In this document: positions 44,200-53,374 of the stretch, piece by piece
Position numbering within the stretch: position 1 is the stretch's first letter
How the letters are laid out: each line of letters starts with the position of its first letter
NCBI GenBank assembly: GCA_011109175.1
Contig: RDEW01000023.1
Coordinates: 345,225 to 409,224 of the forward strand
Source of the DNA: Dicyema japonicum
Lineage: Eukaryota > Dicyemida > Rhombozoa > Dicyemidae
Direction of reading: 5' to 3'
Length of the DNA: 64,000 nucleotides
Made by a program: the position numbers and the translations under genes
The notes under the pieces: model-generated
Told to the model about the DNA's origin: nothing
The model's database searches: none
The model's input: only the letters and a program-made list of their open reading frames with translations

Positions 44200-44412
44200 C
44201 TAAGGTTCATTCATGATTTTGTCCCTGATAATTTTGTATTTTTTCATTCTTTCGTCGAAAGATTCAGATTGAACCGGAGATTGGTTCTGCTGCAGTTGTT
44301 GGGGCGTGTTCTCTCTTTTGAGTACTCGAACCGCGGGTGGTTGCTTTACTTGGGGAGAATCATTCCATTTTTCAGGTATGAAGTCGCATAAATCGTCATC
44401 GTCAATGGCCAT
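44200..44412 (-). CDS. SUZ-domain protein, SZRD1-like (70 aa)
   Basis: The ORF from ATG at 44412 begins with an acidic MAIDDDD stretch and a WND segment. It then has PPAVRVLKRENTPQQ and SESFDERMKKYKIIRDKIM. The pattern (I/V)R(I/V)LKR, spacer, S..S, (R/E)xxxY...R.(K/R)I is that of the SUZ domain, an RNA-binding motif in SZRD1 and R3H-domain proteins. Human SZRD1 is about twice as long; the part after SUZ is absent here. The ORF is preceded by a TTTTACAG acceptor-like sequence at about 44430, so a 5' non-coding exon is possible. Short length keeps the assignment moderate. Confidence 0.6.
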   Translation of the reverse strand: MAIDDDDLCDFIPEKWNDSPQVKQPPAVRVLKRENTPQQLQQNQSPVQSESFDERMKKYKIIRDKIMNEP

Positions 44413-44665
44413 CACAAGAATAAAGTCAAGCTGTAAAATGTTTAAAATTTATTCGCTAAGTTTAAATTATTATTCATTTTTATCAAATTTAATATACAAT
44501 TTTTAATAGAAGAAATTTTTGGCCTCCCTTAATTAAATGACAACTTACCGAAGTACCAATCGTGTGTTGGGTTCCATACTGGTTTATTAGTTACTCCCTA
44601 CGACCCACGTGGATCAAAATTCCTCCACGTCTGTGAGAAGATGGAAACCCGCTTTGCCTGTCATA
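44413..44665. other. 5' flank of the SUZ gene, nothing else recognised
   Basis: AT-rich, with a CCACGTGGATC word near 44607. No ORF or repeat was seen. Confidence 0.35.
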
Positions 44666-44667
44666 TA

Positions 44668-46095
44668 CAGTGCTTAGCATACAAAATTGTACACTTAAGT
44701 TCTCAATTTGATTAAAAAAATAGTTTCGTTTTTTTATTAATTCCGACTTTTATCTTATATATAGAGCTTCAATGAGTTTTTTATTATCATTAAATTCCTA
44801 ATTACGGAACAGACAGGAAATTTTTTATTTTTACTGATCAATAAAAATCGTACATTTGAATTTTCATTACTTTGTGTGTCCATCATGTGCCGAATATATG
44901 TGCCAAAAGCGTTTTTTCATTGAATTAATGAGTTTTTCTGTTAAAACCTCGTGAGATTTCCTCCCAAACTCTTAAAACCTCCTTCTTCAAGTCATTTATG
45001 GTCCCGTAATTGCTTTTATACTTTTCTCTTTTTACGTGAATCCACAAATTCTCGATGGGGTTTAAATCCGGAGACTGAGCGGCCCACTTGATTTGTTTAA
45101 TTTGTTTTTCATTAAAAACTCCTCGCTGTGTGGCTTGGTGCGTTATCCTAATGAAAAAAGTAGTCTCCTAGACCCATTTTTTCACCAGACTTAGGAAGAT
45201 GATTTGTAAGAATGCTTATGTATCTTGCAGCATTCAAATTACCCTCAATAGCTATCAAATGGCCCACACCGTAATAAGGGAAACACCCCCAGAACATGCT
45301 TTTCCCTAAAATTGAAATTTTAGTAAGCTAACCTTTTCAAAAACTTATGAGTTTGCGCGATGAATTCCGGCTTCAAAGAGTCTTTCGCATTTTTATAAAC
45401 CATAGCGTTTTTTTTGTCGGTCTCAGTTCAAATGAACATTCGTAAGAAGAGATGTAAGTGTTCCATTCATCATCAGAATCTTGTAAAAAAAAGTTTAACG
45501 ATTTTCGTCTTCCCAGTATGTTTTTTGAATGGTTTTCGACAGAATATTTCCTTTATATTCAGAGTTCGGATTACTGTATGCCTGGAAACTTGTGTTCCAT
45601 AGATAACTTTAGCTACGAAATGAAGGAATTTCACGGGAAATATTGCATAAAGTATTTATCTTCTATTCATTCAACTTTGGTAAACGCCCTGTATCCGGTT
45701 TACGAGAAATTCTTCCGGTCTTTTTGTATCTACTGATGAAACTTCCGACAGTAGGAAAGGGAACATCAATCTCTCTGGAAATTTGTCTAAGAGACATTTT
45801 CTGGTTGTGCAGTGGAATTATTTGACCTTTTAAGACTTCCGATAAGTGACTTTTTTTTAAACTATAGAAAATTATAGGTAAATTAAGAAATTTAAGTGGT
45901 GTACAATTTTCTATGAGCAACAGGATTCATCACGATGCAAAATTATATTCAAATTAAGAAATAAATCGACGTATAAAAATATTACAAATTAAATTAATGT
46001 CTAACTATTACCATCTTAATTTCCGAAAAATAATAGTTTCTTTCAAAAACCATCTAAATGTCTAATAATGGGGTGTACAATTTCTATGCTAAGCA
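44668..46095 (-). mobile_element. Tc1/mariner transposon remnant
   Basis: The left end CAGTGCTTAGCATACAAAA is preceded by TA. The right end carries the inverted match (GTACAATTTCTATGCTAAGC, 46072-46094). Inside, on the minus strand, is a decayed transposase. The length (about 1.4 kb) and CAGT end fit Tc1 elements. Confidence 0.85.
44880..45920 (-). pseudogene. Tc1-type transposase, frameshifted
   Basis: The N-terminal paired-like helix-turn-helix is well kept (45900-45663): LSEVLKGQIIPLHNQKMSL, then SFISRYKKTGRISRKPDTGR. The catalytic domain is broken by stops. FWGCFPYYGVGHLIAIEG and DNAPSHTAR (second catalytic Asp) can be read near 45300-45130, and the region of the third acidic residue is corrupted. 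A C-terminal remnant reaches about 44880. It cannot encode an active enzyme. Confidence 0.8.
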
Positions 46096-46099
46096 TAAG

Positions 46100-46300
46100 G
46101 CAAAAGAAAACCGATTTGTACAAAAATACCCTTCCCAATCGGATTCCTCTGCAGGAATGAGAGAATGCTCTGCAAGAGGTATTGAGAACAATATAGGATC
46201 ACAGACGTTGGATGGACAGTTGATTGCGGGAACTAGGATCACCTAAATGTTTGACGTTTTTCCTTTGTGTCTAGGTTATTTCCAAAAAATAATTACACAA
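46100..46300 (+). pseudogene. 2A-LINE 3' end scrap
   Basis: Coding traces typical of the LINE C terminus end with ACTAGGATCACCTAAATG, the shared GGATCACCTAA stop/3' UTR signature. Upstream parts were replaced by the Tc1 element, which lies immediately to the left. Confidence 0.5.
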
Positions 46301-46448
46301 AAATAAATAAATAAGGGAAATATTTGTTATAAAAAACTACAAAATATTATATTTCAAAAAAATAATTAATCAAACCTACTTTTTCCTAAATACATATCTA
46401 TCAACCCAACTTTTTACACTTTTTTCCTGGAAGTATATTAATTAAAAC

Positions 46449-48735
46449 GTGGTGTCATGTGGTCTACCAGTTGTGAAAGTTCTGGAGGCGCTCAGGGTGG
46501 ACTTAATGCACCGAGGAATAGGACCATTAACTACCTCCCATCAGAAAAGGACTCTTCGGACGACGGTCTCTTCCCTTTCTTAATCCTCCTAAGCTGAATG
46601 GGTTCCTGATAATTCTCGCCGTGACATTGAACTTAATCCAGGCCTTCCACTCTCAATTCTGCAGATAAACATCAACGGAATCAAAAGCAAAATTCTCGAA
46701 CTACGGTCTTTCATTAAAGAACAGAACATTGACCTGATTTTATTTCGAGAAAGTAGACTAACTTCATCATCACCTATCCGGCATTTACCAGGATGCCACT
46801 GCATTCTCCTGGACCGCTCAAACCGTCGTGGTGGGGGTTTCCTCATCATTATAAGAGATAACATTCGATTTACGGACATCTCAGCGAAACTACAATTACT
46901 AATAAACGATGGGACCACAGAAATATCTGGGATATCAATTACAAGTGGATTCGGGACTCTCAACATTACAAACATCTACATCCCCCCTCCATCTTCTTGC
47001 CCAAAAGGATTCTCACTATACCTAACCAAGTTAAACAAGCTCGGAAACTTGATATTGTGTGGAGATTTTAATGCTAAACATCCAGCAGATTCAAGAGGAT
47101 TATCCTTATTAAGCCAGGTCACCTGTCTGACTATCCTCAACAACCCCAGGAAACACACTAGGACTCCTTTAAAAGAAAACGAAGCTTCAACGTCCCCAGA
47201 CATTACCTTCTGTTCCCCAAACCTTGTACCGGACACATCTTGGACCGTGCATTATGGATTATCTTCCTATTACAATCCAATCATTATTTGAATCAAAAAA
47301 GTTCTTTACCACAAAAAAGAGACTGTTTCATTTTTCAACTATAAAAAAGCAAACTGGAATGACTATTCAAAGTACATCGATCATGCTCTAGTAAACTTTG
47401 ACATGATATTCCCTTCAATAGATAAAGCTATTGACTTTTTGAACAAAACTATTATCATGGTGTGGAGAACATTCATTCCGCGCGGATCATTTAAATTCTC
47501 AATGAAAACTCGATCAGAACACCAAATCATTAATTAAAAAAGGAATCGCCTGAAAAGACATGTAGCTTTTTTTCCCGGACAGAAAAATCAAACAAAAACT
47601 CTGAATGACGAAAAATCTAAAAGGATTAGAAAAGCTGAAGCTAACAAATGGGACAAACTAGTATCTTTCCTTCCATTTCAGAAATCTGCTCAGACGATAT
47701 GGAGAGATATTAAACAATTTGGCTCAAAAGGAAATTTTAAAAGACAACAGCATAGTCTTAATAACAGACGGATCTGAGTTGTTACACCATTATAAGCCAC
47801 AAACCTTTCAGGAAAATGGATGGGCCTTCTTTATCCTCAATAAGACCGAAGAGAACACAACCGATTAACTTTATCTCACATTCAGATGTCAGTGAGGTTT
47901 GAAGAGGATGAATTCTTCCCTTTCATGTGGCCCTGATTCTATCCCTGTTACTAAAACACCTTGAACCTATTGCGATTGATGCAATCACAGTGATTTTCAA
48001 CTATTCAATAACATGAATACAATTCCAACTATCTGGAAACTGTCCTATATACACCCGATCCCTGAGAAACCTAAGGACAATCCTGAATCATTTCGACCAA
48101 TCTCTTTACTATGCACTTTATCAAAAGTATTGGAAAAATTGATTCTTAATCTTATAACCCCGTCCCTTCCTTTTTCGTCATCATAACATGGATTCAGAAG
48201 GGGTTATTTAACTGTCGTTTGCTCGATCGATTTACAAAAGGCCTTCGACTCTAACTCAAGGAAAATCCGAACCCGGAAATTGTTTGCCCTCCCCGTCAAC
48301 CCCAATATAAAACTTTGGCTTGCTAACTTCATCAATGGAAAAAGAGTCCGAATATACACGGTTACTACCCAATGGTGTCCTACAAGGTTCCCCTTTAGCA
48401 TCAGACTTATTTAACTTATACATGTCCGATATAAAACAACCCGATAATAAAGACGATGTCCTCTTATCATATGCTGATGACCTATTAATAGGATCCCGCG
48501 ATCAAGATATATTAAAGGCATCAGAAAGATTACATGAATACATTCACAATATTCAAATTTGACTAAATTATAACCGGCTTGATATATCTACTGAAGAATC
48601 GTCTTCGTTCTTATTTTTATCTAACAAACGACTTGGACAAATGACAGTGAATATATTTATCAACCAGACAAAAATACCCTTCACGACGAAACTGAAAATC
48701 TTGGGGATCACTTTCGACACACAAATGTCCTTTTC
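46449..48735 (+). pseudogene. 2A-EN-RT LINE G, broken
   Basis: Starts with the 5' block GGTGTCATGTGGTCTACCAG and a CCAG/CTGG stem. Next come the degenerate 2A, the endonuclease (46650-47290; LQININGIKSK, LIILCGDFNAKH region at 47049), the linker (47290-47870) and the RT (47900-48735). RT motifs: CSIDLQKAFD region (48215), LPNGVLQGSPLASDLFNLYM, intact SYADDLLIGS (48470), KILGITFDTQMSF (48690). Stops and slips are numerous. It ends abruptly at 48735, where another endonuclease begins. Confidence 0.85.
46620..46646 (+). other. Degenerate 2A motif (RDIELNPGL)
   Basis: The final Pro of NPGP is Leu and the first Gly is Arg. Known mutational data on 2A show the final Pro is essential, so skipping should be lost in this copy. 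Confidence 0.7.
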
Positions 48736-49279
48736 ATCTCATGTCGACGGCATCTCTGGAAAGATTGCCAAACTTTCCTTATTCTTGGAAAAGAACAGAG
48801 TAGATATATGCCTTCTGCAGGAACCGAAGCTTTCAGAAATCATTCCTACTTTTCTCTTTAATGGATACAACACAATAATATCCGACCGTCCATCTGGCAA
48901 AGGAGGGGGTCTACTGACTCTTGATAGAAAAGGAATAAAATACCGTGAGAACCCTTCTCCTTACAAAAGCCTAATGGAAGACTCGAACACGAAGCTAATT
49001 GGAATTTCTGTTATAACTTACATTGGAAAAACTGAAATTGCGAATGTTTATGTTCATCCTCCGGGCTTTTGCAAGAAAAATTTCTGCTTTGACCTATCGA
49101 CCTTGGACAAACTGGAGAACTTGCTTTTATGTGGAGACCTGAATACGAAGCATCCTTCTTGGTTCCGCTACCAGGCCGCTGATAACAGAGGAAACCTGCT
49201 ATTATCCCAAATACAAAACTTAATAATCATCAACAATCCGATAAAGAACACTAAGACACCAACACGAAAGACATGGTGA
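48641..49279 (+). CDS. In-frame RT-to-endonuclease chimera ORF (212 aa)
   Basis: The first about 33 codons are the tail of LINE G's RT (LKILGITFDTQMSFSSHVD). From codon 34 (GISGKIAKLSLFLEKN) the frame is the endonuclease of LINE H: ICLLQEPKLSE, RPSGKGGGLLTLD, VNVYVHPPGF-like VYVHPPGFCKK, LLCGDLNTKHPSW. The junction at about 48736 keeps frame. The 5' end of H is cut at the NGI position of the endonuclease. Probably a 5'-truncated insertion that by chance left an open frame; expression is unknown. Confidence 0.75.
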   Translation: MTVNIFINQTKIPFTTKLKILGITFDTQMSFSSHVDGISGKIAKLSLFLEKNRVDICLLQEPKLSEIIPTFLFNGYNTIISDRPSGKGGGLLTLDRKGIKYRENPSPYKSLMEDSNTKLIGISVITYIGKTEIANVYVHPPGFCKKNFCFDLSTLDKLENLLLCGDLNTKHPSWFRYQAADNRGNLLLSQIQNLIIINNPIKNTKTPTRKTW

Positions 49280-49750
49280 CATCTCCAGACTTATTAGTCT
49301 GCTCACCTCGTCTTTCCTCGATCATTAATTTGGACGGTCCGTTATGATCTCCGGAGTGACCACCATTTAATGATAATGAAGCTGAACTGCGAGCCACGTT
49401 TTGTACCAAAGCCTAGTCATTTCTATGATTACAAAAATGCAAATTGGACTGGCTTTACAAATTTTGTTGATTCAAAACTGCAAAATTTCCACCCTGAAAG
49501 TTTTCCTCCATAGAAAGAGCTGTATACTATTTCACCAAAAAATCATTGACGGGAGAAAAATTTTTTTTCAGAAAAGCATATATAAAAAACAAAAAATTAA
49601 AATACGACTCAAAAACAAAGAAAATAATTATGGAAAGAAACACCCTTAAAAGAATAACACATCGATCACGTGAGGTCATTAATCGAATCAGGGCACTAAA
49701 CATTCTGATCACGAAAAACACGAACAACATCCTAAGGAAGAAACTCATGC
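48737..49750 (+). pseudogene. 2A-EN-RT LINE H, endonuclease and linker only
   Basis: The endonuclease is well preserved and nearly identical to LINE copy 2 at 16.4 kb. After an EN frame loss near 49280 (SDH region near 49360) the basic linker continues (49546-49767) with TLKRITHRSREVINRIRALN. It then stops; no RT follows before the next fragment. Confidence 0.8.
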
Positions 49751-49769
49751 GAATCTCTGTTCCATAAAT

Positions 49770-50735
49770 AATCAGACCTTAATTTCCAACTTGTGGAAGA
49801 TGTTGAGGCTAAACATCCCCAATGGTTCAGTACCCAGTCGGCAGACAAGAGTGGTCTAATTATCGACTCTTTCGAAAAATGGTGATTATGAATCACCCGA
49901 ACATCTTCAAAAAGACACCAGTCCGAAGAAATGACAACCCAACCTCCCCCAACATATCCTTTGCTTCCTCTAGGATTGCCCCGATGATTTCATGGAACGT
50001 CTCTTACGATTTTCATAGTGATCAAAATCTGATCATATTAAAACTGAGCCTATTCAATAACTCACGTTGAATTAAAGCAGCCTTCAAGATCTACAAGAAA
50101 GCTGACTGGTCAAATTTCAAGCTTTTCATTGACCATAACCCAATACATTTTAATCTCAGCTCATTTTGTTCCATCGACAAAGCTGTGGACCATCTAAACT
50201 ATGTAATCCTTCGAGCTGAAAAGTTGTTTGTCCCACGTGCAGTTTACATATCCTACAAGACTACTCTGGACTCGGAGACTCGTCTCCTCATCAAGCAAAG
50301 AAACTCCCTGAAGATGAACCATCAACAAACCTCTTCTGATTGGGAAAATATAAAATGTTTAAATCAGAGAATAACAAAACTCATCAGAGAAAGAGAGATA
50401 GGGTGGAACCGCCTATTATAATCCATTGGACATAAAAAATCCACAGGTTTTTAACGGAAAACTATTTGTCGAATTTAACTAAACTTATCAGATGTATCAG
50501 AATCCTTTTCTGCTCCAAATAATGAACTAGCTAACAACCTAATGAAATATTTCATCTATAAGTCACAAGGACTTCTCGAAAACTCATTCTTGTCAGCTTC
50601 GGAATTTAATGCCTAAACCAAATTCGTGGATCGATTTATTTACACATGTCGAGGTCACATATGCTATAAGATCGATGAAGAGATCTTATACGTGTGGTCC
50701 TGACGATATTCCGGGAATTTTGCTATTATTTTCAT
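49770..50735 (+). pseudogene. 2A-LINE fragment I (endonuclease C-terminal half to RT start)
   Basis: PQWFST begins mid-endonuclease; TPVRRNDNPTSPNISFASS follows (49822-50070), with the SDH triplet read as HSDQN. The linker (50185-50421) has TRLLIKQRNSLK and WNRLL. RT region 0/1 traces include NNLMKYF and TCGPDDIPGILL at about 50690-50735, where homology stops. Confidence 0.75.
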
Positions 50736-51851
50736 AAAATATATACTTTCTCACTAAAAATTATTATTTTTTAAACTCGCTAAAAATGGTTTCGGATAAT
50801 GCATAAGTACCCAGGTTTCCAGAGCAATTCAACTACAAACATGAAGGCTAAAAACTTTACCATGCACTTACTGACAGCCTTTATTTAAGAGATAAGAGAG
50901 GAACGACTTAATTTTATGTCTACGACACTAGAGGAACACTGGAGGTACATTGCTTACGTCCTAAAAAATTTGAGATCACATAATTAGTTGGAAATATCTT
51001 GGAAGGTAACTTGTCTCTTCTCAGATTTTCTCTGATTATTATAAAGTACGAACCAACTCGGACTTTTAGACTATTTTGACCTAGCTATCTTCATTCTTGA
51101 TGGGATTTTTCTAGGTTAGGCCATCACTCACTGAAGTAAACTTATAGAACGTCCAACAATTTCAGCTAAGCACTTGAAGGTTCTCGACTTCCTCTGGTTA
51201 GTAAGGATGAAATAACGGTATTTACAGAATTTATAAAGCAGACAGGTATTCTGAGCTTTATCGTTCATTTTTCAAAGTACTTGAGATCAACTGAATCAAA
51301 GGCCTTAGTCAGTTCTACCCACATAGCCTAGAACTCATTGCCATATTAGTAGCTCTTGCTGATAATTTGATATGGTAAATATTGCTATTATCTCCAACTG
51401 ATACAACTAATATTGACATAAGCAAATATATTGTGGTTAATGGCCTTTTAGGGTTCTTCAGTGCAATAGTTGTTTTGCAATCCAGAAAGCCATTAACAGA
51501 ATCATCGATCCTAATTTCGACTCTGATTCTTGAAGCACTTTACTCGAACGACTCGAAAATTTGTGTGGGCAGCCAATTTTTTGAATTAGCAATAAGTAGT
51601 AAATTTAAAATTTAAAATAATTTTAACTTACAACTGAAACTATACATTTCTTTTCTTCTAGAGATTGCATGCTTCCTGATATAAACTTGATCCATGCACA
51701 TTAAAAATTTGAACGAAGGGCTCTAAACACATGATCTGCTCAAACCTCACATTTTGCACATAAGCAAACCATGTTAACAAATTTAAATTAAAACTAAAAA
51801 AATAAAAGAACATCAAATAAGATCTAACACCAAGAAAGTATATTCACTAAT
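50736..51851. other. Fragmentary LINE traces and spacer
   Basis: 50815-50885 resembles the linker entry of LINE C (CAGAGCAATTCAACTACAAA). The minus strand at about 51290-51330 reads ELTKAFDSVDLKYFE, an RT region A relic. The rest, including the open frame at 51382-51615, is unassigned. Confidence 0.4.
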
Positions 51852-52205
51852 TTAATCCTGTCTGTTCTTTAGATAATTGTACACCCACTGTTTCACTGTT
51901 TTCCTGTTTTTGGGGGAGTACATATTGCACTCAGTATTGAGCACGAGACATGCCATGTCGTAAAAGTTGTCCATAAAGTCGAACAAGTCTTGTATATCGT
52001 ATGTAATTGATTCACAGTGAGGAGACTGCTTTCGAAGGTTTTCCTCAAATAAATTACAAAGTGCTAAAATTAACACAGTCAATTTACCTTTTACACAATC
52101 TACCTCGGTTTCGTAGTCAACATACATCTTAGTTGAAGATTCTTTGGTGATCTGATACATAAATAAGGTGTGAGACTAGAATAAATAACGTTCACCACAA
52201 ACCAT
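51852..52205 (-). CDS. ERH: Enhancer of rudimentary homolog (ERH), three exons, 100 aa
   Basis: ERH is a small, highly conserved nuclear protein that dimerises and acts in mRNA splicing and meiotic-mRNA decay complexes. Exons on the minus strand: 52205-52203 (only the ATG), 52175-52088 and 52063-51852; introns are 27 and 24 nt. The spliced product starts MSHTLF, and YVDYE occupies the position of YADYE. It continues with CVKALCNLFEENLRKQSP, ESITYDIQDLFDFMD, MACLVLNTECNMYSP and a C-terminal KQWVYNYLKNRQ. These align without gaps over most of the animal protein (104 aa in human). The 24-nt intron is a multiple of three, so an unspliced frame also looks open, but it would insert eight hydrophobic residues into a conserved helix. 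The single-codon first exon decides the start. Confidence 0.95.
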
Positions 52206-52437
52206 ATTGAAAGTAATATTAAATTTAAATTTAAAATAATTATCTAAGAATTATTAATAAATAAAAATAATTTTTAATTAAAATTGATCAAAATTTGTTT
52301 AATTAATTAAGAAAAATTAAATTAGTTAAGCAGTTCGAGGTTCCAACCTTCTCATATATCAGATCCAAGATAGACACTTCGATAATCGCTTTCTCAGCAG
52401 ACGAATTTCTGAAAATAAAAATATTGTTTCCAATTAC
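52206..52437. other. 5' flank of ERH, AT-rich
   Basis: No gene or repeat. The ERH promoter should lie here; runs of TTTAAATTTAAA-like sequence are present but not diagnostic. Confidence 0.4.
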
Positions 52438-52818
52438 ATGGTGCCGAAAAAGGACTTGACGTCCGGAACCTGTTGGCCATTTTTTTGGAAAGACAGAGGT
52501 TCTACAAGAATGGAGTCTGTTCTTACTATTATTTCGGTGAACGCCCGATCCTTAAAGAGAAGCCGTTCTGAGATTTTTTATATGTTATCCACCATTCAAG
52601 CTGATATATTAATTGTTAATGAAACGAAGTTAAGAAGTGAAAATAATTTTCAACTTGAGGGATATTGTTCTCTTGACATTAAATGGAAGTCTGATTCAGT
52701 TGAAGGAATGGGCACATCTCTGTTGTACAAATTAAATCTAAGGGTTCGTAATCCGAAGATCATTTCTCAAGAATTATGTGAATTTGTTTTCCTGGACATA
52801 AAAGTGGAAAATATGTGA
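52438..52818 (+). pseudogene. LINE endonuclease N-terminal fragment (Jockey/I-like)
   Basis: The open 126-codon frame has IISVNARSLKRSRSEIF, ADILIVNETKL (catalytic Glu region) and FQLEGYCSLD, the N-terminal third of an APE endonuclease. The D and H catalytic blocks are absent. It may begin an old ORF, because the ATG at 52438 is in frame. Family differs from the 2A-LINEs and from RTE. Confidence 0.6.
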
Positions 52819-52929
52819 AAGAAAATTGGAAGAATATATTTTAAAAGGAATATATTTGGTTGAGGTGGTTACGTTCTCTTTGAAATATGTCTTCTTCGCA
52901 TTTGATTACCCATTGTCCATTCTCCCTCG

Positions 52930-53209
52930 GTACTTTCAGCACTCAAGGTTTAAGTTCATTACCATAAAACATCAAATTGAAGGTGATTTATCAATTCATG
53001 GGGTCAGTATTTGCTATCTTCAAGAAACGAAAATTACCGTATATTCTATTGTGAAATTGGATGATTATTATATAATTACTTTGGAATCTGAATGTCGATA
53101 TTATGATCTTGGATTTGCTGTCCAGAGATCTTTATGGCCTTGTGACACATGTAGGCGCTGTCTCGGATCGTATTGCAATCATGCAACTCAAGTTCTGAAC
53201 GAAACCTAA
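52930..53209 (+). pseudogene. RTE-like endonuclease fragment
   Basis: SICYLQETKITVYSIVKLDD and YDLGFAVQRSL correspond to the CLQETKI and YELGFAVRKDL positions of the RTE endonuclease at 55.7-56.3 kb. It stops at 53209. This fragment is in opposite orientation to that element. Confidence 0.6.
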
Positions 53210-53374
53210 TTCTGTCAGCTCTATCCTCAATGTCTATTCTTCGACCGCTGTCTAGGTTAATGCCGACCCTGAAGAGCTCGGTGCGGTCTACTCATATTCG
53301 ACTTGGACATATATATTATAGGCACGTACGCAATGCCAAGATCATGACAAAGCATGTGCAACACGAAAAGTTAA

